Assembly: GCA_028227525.1 (NCBI GenBank)
Contig: JAOJAE010000004.1
Location: forward strand, 1-64,000
DNA: 64,000 nucleotides
Source of the DNA: Candidatus Pelagibacter sp.
GTDB taxonomy: Bacteria; Pseudomonadota; Alphaproteobacteria; Pelagibacterales; Pelagibacteraceae
Direction of reading: 5' to 3'
Part shown: positions 1-8,902 of the stretch, piece by piece
How the letters are laid out: every line of letters begins with the position of its first letter
Numbering within the stretch: the first letter of the stretch is position 1
Translations under genes and position numbers: made by a program
The notes under the pieces: generated by a model
What the model was told of the DNA's origin: nothing
What the model saw: only the letters and a program-made list of their open reading frames with translations
Databases searched by the model: none

Positions 1-215
1 TTATAATAATTGAAAATATACCAAATTTTAATGATAGTAATTCAAATCAACAAAACAGATTTATAACTCTTATCGATATTATTTATGAAAATAAGATAAA
101 ACTTTTAGTAAGCAGTGAAAATAGCTTATCAAATTTAAGCTCTTCAAATAGATTAGCTGAACCTTTCAAGAGAACACTAAGTCGTTTGCACGAATTAACA
201 TCTAAAAAAAATTAA
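1..215 (+). CDS. AFG1/ZapE-family ATPase, C-terminal end only (partial at window edge)
   Basis: The reading frame is open from base 3 and ends with TAA at 213-215, giving about 70 residues. The visible pattern, a ...DIIYEN segment, then KLLVSSE, then FKRTLSRLHEL, matches the C-terminus of AFG1/ZapE-type P-loop ATPases. In that family a sensor-like segment is followed by an F-x-R-T-x-S-R-L motif. The Walker motifs lie outside the window, so the assignment rests on the tail alone. The stop codon interlocks with the stop of the photolyase gene on the other strand, with three bases shared. No terminator fits between them. Confidence 0.6.
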   Translation, partial: IIIENIPNFNDSNSNQQNRFITLIDIIYENKIKLLVSSENSLSNLSSSNRLAEPFKRTLSRLHELTSKKN

Positions 216-1636
216 TTCTTTTTTTTCAATGTTTGGAATGCTTCAAGAGCAGAAGCTCGAGCTTTTTCATGAATGACAATTGGCTGAGGGTAATCTTTGC
301 CAATTATAGTTTTAATTGCTTGTTGATATTTTAATTCCATTTCCCACGGTTTATGAATAAATTTACTTGGCACTTTATCTAATTCAGGAACCCATTTTTT
401 TACATATAAACCCTCTTTATCAAACTTTTCACCCTGTAAAATAGGGTTAAAAATTCTAAAGTAGGGTGCTGCATCTGCTCCGCAGCCAGCAACCCACTGC
501 CACTGCGCAACATTGTTAGCCTTATTAAAATCTAATAAACAATTTCTAAAATGTTTTTCACCTTCGGTCCAATTGATCCTTAAATGTTTAACAAGAAAAG
601 ATCCAACTACCATTCGAACTCTATTATGCATCCAGCCTGTTTCATATAACTCTCTCATACCAGCATCGACTATTGGATAACCCGTCATTCCTGTTTTCCA
701 TGCTTTAAGATATTTCTCATTCTTAACCCATGGAAATTTATCAAAATCTTTTCTATAATTTCCTTTCAAGAATTCTGGAAAATAATTAATCAAACTATGT
801 GAAAACTCTCTCCATCCAAGTTCATTAATATATTTTCTATACCCAATTCCTTTAGATTTTATTCCATTACATTTTCCCCAAATATTTGCCACGTGAATTT
901 GACCATGTTTTATATAGGGCGAAAGTTTTGATGTTCCTTCAACAGATGGTATATCTCTTGTGGTTCCATAGTCTTTAATCTTACTTTCTATTAATTCATT
1001 TAGAATTTTTTTAGAATCATTCTCAGATATTTTCCAGTATTTATCAAATTTTTTATACCAATCTTTTTGAGGCAAAATATTTTTTGGTTCAATATAGTTT
1101 TTAAAAAAAGTTTTTTCTTTAGTCTTTTTTTTAACAATATAATTTTTTGAAGGAGGCTGACTTAAATATTTTTGTTCAGCAGTTCTCCAAAAAGGGGTAA
1201 AAACTTTAAAAGGTGTTCCATCATTTTTAGTTACATCTTGAAATTCATTTAAAATATTTCCTTTAAAGTATTTAAAATTGATTTCATTTTTTAAAAAGAT
1301 GTCTCTAATTTTTTTTCCAGTATTAATTACATCTGGCTCATAAACTTTATTCCAATATATAGAAAGATTGTCTTTCTTCTTAATTTTTGAAAAAATATCT
1401 AATTCATCACCTTTTACTATCTGAAGATTAATATTGTATTTAGATAAGTCTTTTTTAAAAGCTTCTAATGATTTCGAAACCCACCATTTTTGGGCTTCTG
1501 TTTGATTATCAAAATTTTTATTATTATAGATAAATAAGGAAATTACACTTTCATGATTTTGTGTTGCAAAAGATAAAGCAGGATTATCTTCTAATCTAAA
1601 ATCATCTCTTATCCAAAAAATTCCTGTATCCGACAT
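212..1636 (-). CDS. phrB: Deoxyribodipyrimidine photo-lyase
   Basis: This DNA repair flavoprotein uses blue light to split cyclobutane pyrimidine dimers. The 474 residues match the usual class I length. The N-terminus carries the antenna-domain signature (IFWIRDDFRLEDNPAL). The C-terminal FAD domain shows TGYPIVDAGMRELYETGWMHNR, then NVAQWQWVAGCG and YFRIFNP, all hallmark FAD-binding and tryptophan-chain segments. ATG start. It lies 4 bases downstream of the ammonia-lyase gene on the same strand, so it may be cotranscribed at the end of the amine operon. A cryptochrome is possible but less likely given the full photolyase motif set. Confidence 0.93.
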   Translation of the reverse strand: MSDTGIFWIRDDFRLEDNPALSFATQNHESVISLFIYNNKNFDNQTEAQKWWVSKSLEAFKKDLSKYNINLQIVKGDELDIFSKIKKKDNLSIYWNKVYEPDVINTGKKIRDIFLKNEINFKYFKGNILNEFQDVTKNDGTPFKVFTPFWRTAEQKYLSQPPSKNYIVKKKTKEKTFFKNYIEPKNILPQKDWYKKFDKYWKISENDSKKILNELIESKIKDYGTTRDIPSVEGTSKLSPYIKHGQIHVANIWGKCNGIKSKGIGYRKYINELGWREFSHSLINYFPEFLKGNYRKDFDKFPWVKNEKYLKAWKTGMTGYPIVDAGMRELYETGWMHNRVRMVVGSFLVKHLRINWTEGEKHFRNCLLDFNKANNVAQWQWVAGCGADAAPYFRIFNPILQGEKFDKEGLYVKKWVPELDKVPSKFIHKPWEMELKYQQAIKTIIGKDYPQPIVIHEKARASALEAFQTLKKKN

Positions 1637-1640
1637 CTAA

Positions 1641-2771
1641 TTAATTTTGATTAATCAATTTTTGATACATTTCTTGATCAGTATCACCTTCACAGCCAAT
1701 TAGTAATACATTAGAGCTTTGATCTAAATTTAAACTCTGTTTTATGTTTTGATCCTCACAACTAGCAATTAAGCTAATTACTCCTGGTGCAGAATTTTCT
1801 CCTGCTATTATTGGTTGATCGCTAAAACTAGAATTTCCTAATAATTTCATTGTTTTTGGAATATCATCATCTGGTAAACTAATACAATGTTTTACTGAAT
1901 TCTTAAGTATTTCCCATGGCACTAAAGATACTTCGCCACAAGACATTCCACCCATTAAACTCTCTCTTTTAATATCAAGTTTTTCTATTTTTCCTGTTTT
2001 AATACTTTCCAAAACACATGCTGCACTATCTGGTTCAACTACCAGTGTGACGGGTACATAATCTAAATATCTTGCAATACCTGCAACCATGGCTCCAGCC
2101 ATTCCACCAACGCCTGCTTGTAAAATTATATGTGAAATTTTTTCATTATTAATTTGATCAATAATTTCCTTCATCATAACTGTATAGCCAGCCATTGTGT
2201 AGGTAGGTACTTGCATATAATCTTTCCAAGCAACATCTTGAACTATTTGCCAATTATTTTCTGTTGATTGTTTAATGCACTCAATTAATGATTTTTCATA
2301 ATTTCCTTTTACTTTAATTACATCTGCTCCAAGATCTGCCATGGCTTGACCTCTAGCTTCACTAACAAATTCGCTAATAAAAATTTTGCACTTAAGCCCC
2401 AATCTTCTTGCACCCCAAGCCACAGATCTTCCGTGATTACCAGCTGTTGCGGTAGCAACTACAATATCTTTATTTCCTTGTGTCACTTTCTCAACTGCAT
2501 AAGCACCACCTAAGGCTTTAAAAGATTTTAAATCAAATCTTTTACTTTCATCTTTGTAATAAATATTATTTAAGTTTAATTCTTTAGATAATTTATTTAA
2601 TGAAATCAAAGGAGTAGGGGCATATCCATCCCATTTTGAAATACTTGAATAAGCATCATCAATTTCTTTTTCTGATAATGAATTTAATATTTGTTTCTTA
2701 TCAAATGAATAATTTTTGTTGTCTAAAAATTCAGAAAATTTCCATTGATGACCATTAGATAAAATTGTCAT
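1641..2771 (-). CDS. PLP-dependent ammonia-lyase, diaminopropionate ammonia-lyase / threonine dehydratase-like
   Basis: This is a fold-type II PLP enzyme of 376 residues. The Schiff-base lysine is in DLKSFKALGGAYAV (about K85). A phosphate-binding glycine loop (GVGGMAGA) and an AGNHGRS segment follow, both typical of threonine dehydratase and diaminopropionate ammonia-lyase families. The family eliminates ammonia from amino acids with a beta leaving group; the substrate cannot be read from sequence. It follows the GS-like gene by one base and is followed by photolyase 4 bases later. This suggests it is transcribed with the first methylamine set and might release ammonia or process an amino-acid product of that pathway. 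The link is inferred from position only. Confidence 0.75.
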   Translation of the reverse strand: MTILSNGHQWKFSEFLDNKNYSFDKKQILNSLSEKEIDDAYSSISKWDGYAPTPLISLNKLSKELNLNNIYYKDESKRFDLKSFKALGGAYAVEKVTQGNKDIVVATATAGNHGRSVAWGARRLGLKCKIFISEFVSEARGQAMADLGADVIKVKGNYEKSLIECIKQSTENNWQIVQDVAWKDYMQVPTYTMAGYTVMMKEIIDQINNEKISHIILQAGVGGMAGAMVAGIARYLDYVPVTLVVEPDSAACVLESIKTGKIEKLDIKRESLMGGMSCGEVSLVPWEILKNSVKHCISLPDDDIPKTMKLLGNSSFSDQPIIAGENSAPGVISLIASCEDQNIKQSLNLDQSSNVLLIGCEGDTDQEMYQKLINQN

Positions 2772-2772
2772 T

Positions 2773-4107
2773 CTAACAGTCTAAAGTATTATCTTTTTCC
2801 CATTTAGTGACTGGTTTTTTCTTATTAAATAAAGATTTACTTTTAAAATCCTTTATCTCAGAATTTTTAAGTTTTATATAACTTGCAATTACATCTTTTC
2901 CAAAAGCATCAGCAAGTGGTTTGCTTTTTTGAAGCATTGAAATTGCCTGACTAACATCATTGGGTAGTTTTTTAAGTTTTGGATATTTTTTGTAATCTTT
3001 GTACATATTGCAATGCAAAGGTTTTCCAGGGTTTAATTTTTTATTAATTCCCTCAAGACCAGCAGCAATTATTCCCGCCTGAAGTAAATACGGGTTTGCT
3101 GATCCATCCATTAATCTCAATTCAAATCTTCCTTGATCTGGAATTCTAATCATATGTGTTCTGTTATTACCTGTGTATGAGATACTACTTGGTGACCAAG
3201 TGGCTCCAGATTTTGTTGGTGGAGCATTAATTCTTCGATAACTGTTAATTGTTGGGTTGAAAAATGCAGACAGTGCCTGAGTGTTATTCATTATACCCCC
3301 TAAGAAATTGTAAGCTAATTTGCTAAGACCAAGCGCATCTTTCTTGTCTAAAAATTTATTGTTCTTTCCATTCCAAACGGAAACGTGTGCATGACAACCA
3401 TTTCCAGTCAAATTATGAAAAGGTTTTGGCATAAAAGTTGCTCTTAAACCATGTTTTTCAGCCAAGCTTTTAACCATATATTTAAAAAATACATGTCTAT
3501 CTGCTGTAACTAATGAGTCTGTATAATCCCAGTTCATCTCAAATTGACCATTAGCATCTTCATGATCATTTTGATAAGGCTTCCATCCCATCGTAATCAT
3601 GCAATCACAGATTTCTTTAATTAAATCATACCTTCTCATTAAGGCTGATTGATCATAGCAAGGCTTCGATTGAATATCTCTTTGATCGGCAATTGATGAA
3701 CCATCTTCTGAAATTAAAAAATATTCACATTCAACTCCAGACTTCATCTGTAATTTTTTTTGAGACATTTTTTTAATTTGTTCTTTAAGCATTACTCTTG
3801 GTGAAGCTTTTACAGGTTTACCATCCATATATAGATCAGATGCCAACCAACCAATTTCTTTGTTCCATGGTAATTGAATTAAACTATCTGGATCAGGAAC
3901 TCCAAACATATCACTATCTGCAGGTGTCATATCTAACCAAGTAGCAAATCCCGCAAATCCCGCAAATCCCGCTCCATTTTTTTGCATCTCAGCTATCGCT
4001 TGAGCAGGAACTAGTTTAGATCTTAAAACTCCAAACAGATCTACAAAACTTATTAGAAAATATTTTATTTTTTTTTGTTTAGCAATTTGGGAAAGATTTT
4101 TTGGCAT
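2773..4107 (-). CDS. gmaS: Glutamine-synthetase-like gamma-glutamylmethylamide synthetase (first paralogue)
   Basis: This ATP-dependent glutamate-amine ligase (444 residues) would join glutamate to methylamine to give gamma-glutamylmethylamide in the N-methylglutamate pathway. The GS fold is evident: a beta-grasp N-domain with SFVDLFG, metal ligands in GVECEYF, NGCHAHVSVW, then NSYRRI, NNRTHMIRIP and RFELRLMDGSANPYL. By eye, the flap that carries the ammonium-site glutamate in classical GlnA (Glu327, in GYEAPV) reads ATWSPS here, with Trp304 at that position. The Asp50 region is also replaced by a GFAGFAGFA stretch. This fits the GlnT/GmaS clade rather than ammonia GS. The neighbouring mgsCBA-type genes support the call. 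No biochemical proof is possible from sequence. Confidence 0.8.
   Translation of the reverse strand: MPKNLSQIAKQKKIKYFLISFVDLFGVLRSKLVPAQAIAEMQKNGAGFAGFAGFATWLDMTPADSDMFGVPDPDSLIQLPWNKEIGWLASDLYMDGKPVKASPRVMLKEQIKKMSQKKLQMKSGVECEYFLISEDGSSIADQRDIQSKPCYDQSALMRRYDLIKEICDCMITMGWKPYQNDHEDANGQFEMNWDYTDSLVTADRHVFFKYMVKSLAEKHGLRATFMPKPFHNLTGNGCHAHVSVWNGKNNKFLDKKDALGLSKLAYNFLGGIMNNTQALSAFFNPTINSYRRINAPPTKSGATWSPSSISYTGNNRTHMIRIPDQGRFELRLMDGSANPYLLQAGIIAAGLEGINKKLNPGKPLHCNMYKDYKKYPKLKKLPNDVSQAISMLQKSKPLADAFGKDVIASYIKLKNSEIKDFKSKSLFNKKKPVTKWEKDNTLDC
3944..3972. repeat. Three tandem copies of a 9-bp unit inside the GS-like gene
   Basis: The unit GCAAATCCC occurs at 3944-3952, 3953-3961 and 3962-3970, followed by GC. 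On the coding strand it encodes GFA-GFA-GFA, in the loop that replaces the Asp50 region of classical glutamine synthetase. The repeat is in frame, so gain or loss of one copy would change the loop by three residues without a frameshift. Confidence 0.95.
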
Positions 4108-4141
4108 AATTAATCCTACTTGTTTAAAAAGTTATAATCAA

Positions 4142-5449
4142 TTATTTTTTTCCAGGTATCCAATCGGTACCAGCTAAAGGCACTCTTGCCATTGCAGCAG
4201 CCTCTACTGTTAAAGCAGCCAAATCTTCTGGTTCTAAATTTCTAACATCTGACTTTCCATTAGCTCTAGCTAAAGTTTGCAACTCTAAGGTTAAAGTTGT
4301 TAGATAGTTTTTAATTCTTTTTCCAGCTTCAATAGGATTTAATCTTTTTTCAAGTTTTGGATCCTGTGTTGCAACACCTACTGGACATCTTCCTGTATGA
4401 CAGTGATGACAATAACCAGGTTCTGTTCCAAGTTTTTTATAGTCTTCAACATATAATTCAGCATTACAGTTTAAAGCCATCATTGCAGCAGAACCAATTG
4501 ATACTGCATCTGCACCCATGGCCATTGCTTTTGCAACATCTGCTCCACTTCTAATTCCCCCTGAAACAATCAATTGAACTTTTCTATGCATATTTAATTC
4601 TTTAAGAGCGTCCACTGCTTCCCTTAATGCACCTAAAGTTGGAATTCCCACATGTTCAATGAACACATCTTGAGTGGCTGCCGTACCACCTTGCATTCCA
4701 TCAAGTACAACCACATCTGCTCCTGCTTTAACAGCTAATGTTGTATCGTAATAAGGTCTTGCTGCTCCAACTTTTATATAAATTGGTTTTTCCCAATTAG
4801 TAATCTCTCTAAGTTCTTGAATTTTAATTTCTAAATCATCAGGTCCAGTCCAATCAGGATGTCTACAAGCACTTCTTTGATCTATTCCTTCCGGTAAAGT
4901 TCTCATTCCTGCAACTCTTTTATTAATTTTTTGACCAAGTAACATTCCACCACCACCCGGTTTTGCGCCTTGTCCAACTACCACTTCAATAGCATCCGCT
5001 TTTCTTAAATCATCAGGATTCATGCCATATCTAGAGGGTAATAGTTGATAAACTAAATATTTAGATGAACCTCTCTCTTCTTGTGTCATACCACCGTCAC
5101 CAGTAGTTGTTGAAGTTCCCATCGCAGATGCTCCTCTGCCTAATGCCTCTTTTGCATTAGCGCCTAATGCGCCAAAACTCATACCAGCAATTGTAATTGG
5201 GATATCGAGTTTAATAGGTTTTTTTGCAAACCGATCTCCTAAAATAACTGAGGTGTTACACGTTTCTCTATAGCCTTCTAATGGATATCTAGACATTGAT
5301 GCACCTAAAAAAACTAGATCATCAAAATCTGGAACTTTACGTTTGGCACCTAAACCTCTTATTTGATAAATTCCCTCGTTCGCTGCTCTTTGAATTTCTT
5401 TAATTGTTGAGCTTGGAAATGTTTTAAATTCTTTAAGATCTTTTTTCAT
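4142..5449 (-). CDS. mgsC: N-methylglutamate synthase-type subunit C, FMN-binding glutamate synthase domain (first paralogue)
   Basis: This 435-residue protein corresponds to the FMN barrel domain of glutamate synthase. Visible are GMSFGALGANAKEALGRG, a GGGGMLLGQK loop, KVGAARPY, LDGMQGGTAAT, and VSGGIRSGADVAKAMAMGADAV (FMN phosphate binding). A cysteine cluster CHHCHTGRCPVGVATQ follows (C-x2-C-x4-C), where glutamate synthase binds its iron-sulfur cluster. In the known enzyme the three subunits MgsA, MgsB and MgsC transfer methylamine from a glutamyl donor to 2-oxoglutarate. It directly follows subunits A and B and precedes gmaS. The start ATG lies 1 base after the mgsB stop. A stand-alone archaeal-type GltB is the alternative; the full set argues for Mgs. 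Confidence 0.82.
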   Translation of the reverse strand: MKKDLKEFKTFPSSTIKEIQRAANEGIYQIRGLGAKRKVPDFDDLVFLGASMSRYPLEGYRETCNTSVILGDRFAKKPIKLDIPITIAGMSFGALGANAKEALGRGASAMGTSTTTGDGGMTQEERGSSKYLVYQLLPSRYGMNPDDLRKADAIEVVVGQGAKPGGGGMLLGQKINKRVAGMRTLPEGIDQRSACRHPDWTGPDDLEIKIQELREITNWEKPIYIKVGAARPYYDTTLAVKAGADVVVLDGMQGGTAATQDVFIEHVGIPTLGALREAVDALKELNMHRKVQLIVSGGIRSGADVAKAMAMGADAVSIGSAAMMALNCNAELYVEDYKKLGTEPGYCHHCHTGRCPVGVATQDPKLEKRLNPIEAGKRIKNYLTTLTLELQTLARANGKSDVRNLEPEDLAALTVEAAAMARVPLAGTDWIPGKK

Positions 5450-6130
5450 TTAATATGCACCCACATTATCAATTTTAAAATTATATAAATTTCTAGAAGA
5501 ACCATATCTTTTAAATTTTTTAGGGTCTTCAGAAATATTTAACTTTTTAAATAGTTTGGTTAATTCATCTATATTTTTTTTATCCATTTTCTTTTCTATA
5601 CAGTCTGCACCTAAGCTTTTAACTTTACCTTTAACAAATATTTTTGCTTCATAAATTGAGTCCCCAAGATCTGCATCAGCATCGCCCATTATAACCAGGT
5701 TACCTTTTTGGGCCATAAAAGCCGACATATGACCTACAGAACCTTTAACAATTATATCTATTCCTTTCATTGATATTCCACATCTAGAACTTGCATCTCC
5801 CTCTATAATTAAAGCTCCTCCATGACCAGTGGCTCCAGCAGATTGTGAGGCATTACCTTTAACAATAATTTTTCCTGACATCATATTTTCAGCAACGCCA
5901 GTTCCAACATTTCCATGAATAGTTACATTTGCTTTTTGGTTCATGCCAGCACAGTAATATCCAGTATGACCTTTAATTGTAACATCTATATCTTCTTTTA
6001 AACCCGCACATATTGCATGTTGTCCTTGTGGGTTTAAAATTTCAAATTTTCTTGTATTTTTTTTTCTATCAACATTTTGAAGATATTGATTTACTTCTCT
6101 TAAAGTTTTTTTGTTTAAATCACAATTCAT
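5450..6130 (-). CDS. mgsB: N-methylglutamate synthase-type subunit B, GXGXG domain (first paralogue)
   Basis: The 226 residues form the right-handed beta-helix that in glutamate synthase is the C-terminal GXGXG domain. Repeated strands with glycine turns are visible: GHTGYYCAGMNQKA, GNVGTGVAENMMSG, GNASQSAGATGHGG, GDASSRCGISMKG, GSVGHMSAFMAQKG, GDADADLGDSIYEA. It has no catalytic residues of its own and structures the complex between the amidotransferase and FMN subunits. It sits between subunit A (3-base gap) and subunit C (adjacent). The length is that of the compact MgsB form, about 58 residues shorter than the second paralogue at 10833-11687. Confidence 0.82.
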   Translation of the reverse strand: MNCDLNKKTLREVNQYLQNVDRKKNTRKFEILNPQGQHAICAGLKEDIDVTIKGHTGYYCAGMNQKANVTIHGNVGTGVAENMMSGKIIVKGNASQSAGATGHGGALIIEGDASSRCGISMKGIDIIVKGSVGHMSAFMAQKGNLVIMGDADADLGDSIYEAKIFVKGKVKSLGADCIEKKMDKKNIDELTKLFKKLNISEDPKKFKRYGSSRNLYNFKIDNVGAY

Positions 6131-6133
6131 ATA

Positions 6134-7012
6134 TTACCAGTGATAGACAACGCCAGGTTTTGGTTCAAAAATTTTTGCTGAATTTACATTTGGAAGATGT
6201 GCCATAGCTTGAAATTCGGATGCAACTGCAACGTAGTCTTTTGTTTCAGCAACAACAGCAGGCTTACATGCAATTTCATCTCTTAATAATGCAAATCCAT
6301 CTTTTGTACCTGCGATAAAAGTATAAAAACCATCTAAGTATTTTAAACTATTCTTTAGTGTTTTTTCTAAATTCTTACCTTTTGATATTTGATTTGAAAT
6401 ATATCCAGCTGCAACCTCAGTATCATTTTCAGAATTAAAGTTTTGTCCATCTTTTATAAGTGATCTTCTTACATTGTTGTGATTTGAAAGTGATCCATTA
6501 TGAACCAAACATTCATCTTCTGATGTAGAGTAGGGGTGAGACCCTTGGGTTGTTATTGCGCTTTCAGTAGCCATTCTTGTATGACCAATTCCATGTGTTC
6601 CTGAAAAAGAGGATAGTTTAAATTTTTTAACTACATCTTTGGGATTACCTGTTTGTTTAAATATATTAATACTTTTTCCATAACCTACTAATGAAACTTC
6701 TGGCATTTCTATTTTTAATAAATCTAATATTTTAGAGGGTTTTTCGTTAGTCTCTAAAATTACATGGTCTGCATAGTTAGTTAGTTTTATTTTCTTAATA
6801 AATTTTGAAATTTTTGTTTTGAAATCTTTTTCTTTAAGATCGTTAATACAAATAGAATATTTAAAAATATTTTTATTTTCTTTTGTGTAAATTGCAAATC
6901 CTGCACTATCAGGACCTCTTGTTGCCATACCATCCAACATTCCAGATAGAAATTTACCTAAATGTTTTTCATATTTTTTTGTTTTTAAATATATTCCAAC
7001 AATTCCACACAT
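6134..7012 (-). CDS. mgsA: N-methylglutamate synthase-type subunit A, class II glutamine amidotransferase domain (first paralogue)
   Basis: This is an Ntn-type amidotransferase of 292 residues. It starts MCGIVG, so the nucleophile would be Cys2, exposed after Met removal. The substrate loop shows GHTRMATES, HNGSLSN and ENDTEVAAGY, the conserved class II motifs. In the complex this subunit would release the amine from a glutamyl-amide and channel it to the synthase subunits. The start fixes Cys at position 2, which supports the chosen ATG. It is first of the mgsA-B-C-gmaS run and follows a 51-residue membrane protein gene by 12 bases. Confidence 0.82.
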   Translation of the reverse strand: MCGIVGIYLKTKKYEKHLGKFLSGMLDGMATRGPDSAGFAIYTKENKNIFKYSICINDLKEKDFKTKISKFIKKIKLTNYADHVILETNEKPSKILDLLKIEMPEVSLVGYGKSINIFKQTGNPKDVVKKFKLSSFSGTHGIGHTRMATESAITTQGSHPYSTSEDECLVHNGSLSNHNNVRRSLIKDGQNFNSENDTEVAAGYISNQISKGKNLEKTLKNSLKYLDGFYTFIAGTKDGFALLRDEIACKPAVVAETKDYVAVASEFQAMAHLPNVNSAKIFEPKPGVVYHW

Positions 7013-7024
7013 AATATTTTTGGC

Positions 7025-7180
7025 TTAGCTAAATAGGGTTTTTAAAAAATCTTTATAGTAGATAAGATTGACTACTACAATGATGATAATAGCCGCTATT
7101 ACTCCATATTTAGCTTTAGGAAAAACTACCCCTCTCATTTTGGTAGGTCTTAATTCTTCATTTTTTTCTTTATCATCCAT
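7025..7180 (-). CDS. Small single-span membrane protein, 51 residues, unknown function
   Basis: The reverse strand from ATG at 7178-7180 to TAA at 7025-7027 encodes 51 residues. The N-terminus is hydrophilic and charged (MDDKEKNEELRPTKMRG). About 17 hydrophobic residues follow (GVIAAIIIIVVVNLIYY), then a short cytoplasmic-type tail. It fills the gap between the terminator after the 74-residue gene and mgsA and points the same way, so it probably heads the mgsA-gmaS operon. I do not recognise a family. Composition and placement support a real gene, though its short length leaves some doubt. Confidence 0.6.
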   Translation of the reverse strand: MDDKEKNEELRPTKMRGVVFPKAKYGVIAAIIIIVVVNLIYYKDFLKTLFS

Positions 7181-7190
7181 ATTTTAATCC

Positions 7191-7222
7191 AAAAAAAAGG
7201 GCGCCACAATTAAGTAGCGCCC
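7191..7222 (-). terminator. Rho-independent terminator after the amt operon
   Basis: A GC-rich stem GGGCGC (7199-7204) pairs with GCGCCC (7217-7222) around a 12-base loop. On the reverse strand it is followed by eight T residues (A-run 7191-7198 on the forward strand). It closes the amt-74-residue transcript and separates it from the mgsA operon. Confidence 0.88.
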
Positions 7223-7238
7223 AAACTTTTATTTTTAA

Positions 7239-7463
7239 TTACCAATCGGTAACGTTGCTTTTATGATCATTAGCACCATGTCTTTTCTTAGCTAATCTAG
7301 AAAGCTCCTCACTTTCAGATTTGTTAGTAATGACATGCCACCCGATCCATATAACTATACCTAGAATAACCAGTAAAGTTTCAGTGGATCCAGCTCCCGG
7401 ATAAACTGCACCGACAACCTCCTTAGCACTTAAATGATCTATCCAGTTTGTAACTGTAGCCAT
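7239..7463 (-). CDS. Small single-span membrane protein downstream of amt, 74 residues, unknown function
   Basis: The 74 residues contain one hydrophobic span (TLLVILGIVIWIGWHVI, about residues 29-45). A basic, histidine-containing hydrophilic tail follows. The start is set by a strong AAAGGAG ribosome site 5-6 bases before ATG. It begins 11 bases after the amt stop and is followed by a terminator, so it forms a two-gene operon with the transporter. I recognise no named family and it is not GlnK. A role as accessory or assembly partner of the transporter is inferred only from the operon. Confidence 0.75.
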   Translation of the reverse strand: MATVTNWIDHLSAKEVVGAVYPGAGSTETLLVILGIVIWIGWHVITNKSESEELSRLAKKRHGANDHKSNVTDW

Positions 7464-7474
7464 ATTTTTCTCCT

Positions 7475-8875
7475 TTACCTGGTTGCAGATGAAACTGCTT
7501 TTTCATCTTCTTTAGCAGACTCCATCATTTCATAGTCTAATCCAGCTATTTCTACTTCACGAGGGATTCTTAATTTACCCATACCGCTTAGTACTTTAGC
7601 TATGATATAGCCTGGTAACATTCCAAGAACACCAAACATTATTATTGCTCCTAAGAATTGTCCCAGTGGATTGATTGTTGCGTAAGTTGATCCGTCCCAC
7701 ATAGCTCCTACACTGTATCCAGATGAAGGATAGCCATTTAAAACAAATCCACAAATTACAAGACCAACAAAACCAGCATAACCATGTACTGCTACTGCAC
7801 CAACTGCATCATCAATTTTGAACTTACGTTCAACCCAGTAATGTAGTTTGTATGCAATCACAACACCGATCATACCAATGATCATTGCTTGAATTGGATG
7901 ATATAAATCATTTCCAGCTGAAGCACATATAACACCTGCTAGTCCACTTGAGTAAGTCCAGAAAGGATCGCCTTTGGCGACCACGTATCCGGCCAATAAT
8001 CCTCCTGATAATGACATCAAGAAGTTAAAGGTAATTCCACTCAGTGTGGTAGGGGTTACATAAATGTTTGTAGCCGTCCAATAGGTTACACCTTCCATTC
8101 CGTACTCAGGCCCAAGATCAAATATCGGTATATTACATGCCGCATAAAATCCCCAGAAACCAGTATAAATTAAAAATAATCCAACTGTTACTAGCCAAGG
8201 ATTTCTTGGTCCTATATTTCTTGGCTCACCACTTGATGAGAATTTTCCAATTCTTGGCCCTAAAACCACTAGAACACCTAAAGCAAATCCACCCGCAATT
8301 GCGTGAATTACTCCTGATGCATAAGCATCATGATATCCTAATATTTTAAGCATCCATCCATCAAAGTGCCATCCCCAAGCAGCATCAATTGTCCAAAATA
8401 CAGATCCAATTGCAATCGCTAAAATTCCAAATGCAAAAGTTGTAATTCTTTCAATGATTGCTCCAGAAACAATTGAAGCAGCTGTCCATGAAAATAGTAA
8501 GAATGCAGCCCAGAATACTCCACTTATGTGATCTCCTAAATTGATCGCCATAAATTCTGAGTTAGCTAAATACCATTTAGCACTAAAAGTACTGTCATCA
8601 GTAATTAATGCAGTGCTTTCATTCATTATTGAAGGTGCAATTCCAGGTCCTGTTGGAAATGCCCAGTAAATCCACCAACCAAAGAAAAACCAAGTTACTG
8701 TAACCAATGGTATCAGCATTGTATTTTTCATAAGAGTATGTTGGTGATGTTTGTATCGAGAAGCTCCAACTTCATACATACAGAAACCGACATGAATTAA
8801 AAACATCAGTACCACTGTTACCCAGTAGTAAAATTCTGTAAATATGGTTGTAAGAGCACCTAACTGATCAGTCAT
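7475..8875 (-). CDS. amtB: Ammonium (methylammonium) transporter, Amt family
   Basis: This inner-membrane channel of 466 residues has about 11 hydrophobic spans. The pore twin-histidine pair is visible: GVIHAIAGG and AVAVHGYAG. The conserved DAAWGWHFDGW segment precedes the first. Amt proteins conduct ammonium and also carry methylammonium, which fits its position between two methylamine-type gene sets. No glnK lies beside it. GAGAGAGAAT precedes the ATG. An 11-bp palindrome overlaps its likely promoter. The transporter is sure; the preferred substrate is inferred. Confidence 0.93.
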   Translation of the reverse strand: MTDQLGALTTIFTEFYYWVTVVLMFLIHVGFCMYEVGASRYKHHQHTLMKNTMLIPLVTVTWFFFGWWIYWAFPTGPGIAPSIMNESTALITDDSTFSAKWYLANSEFMAINLGDHISGVFWAAFLLFSWTAASIVSGAIIERITTFAFGILAIAIGSVFWTIDAAWGWHFDGWMLKILGYHDAYASGVIHAIAGGFALGVLVVLGPRIGKFSSSGEPRNIGPRNPWLVTVGLFLIYTGFWGFYAACNIPIFDLGPEYGMEGVTYWTATNIYVTPTTLSGITFNFLMSLSGGLLAGYVVAKGDPFWTYSSGLAGVICASAGNDLYHPIQAMIIGMIGVVIAYKLHYWVERKFKIDDAVGAVAVHGYAGFVGLVICGFVLNGYPSSGYSVGAMWDGSTYATINPLGQFLGAIIMFGVLGMLPGYIIAKVLSGMGKLRIPREVEIAGLDYEMMESAKEDEKAVSSATR

Positions 8876-8902
8876 ATTCTCTCTCCCATATTAGTTTATG
8901 AA

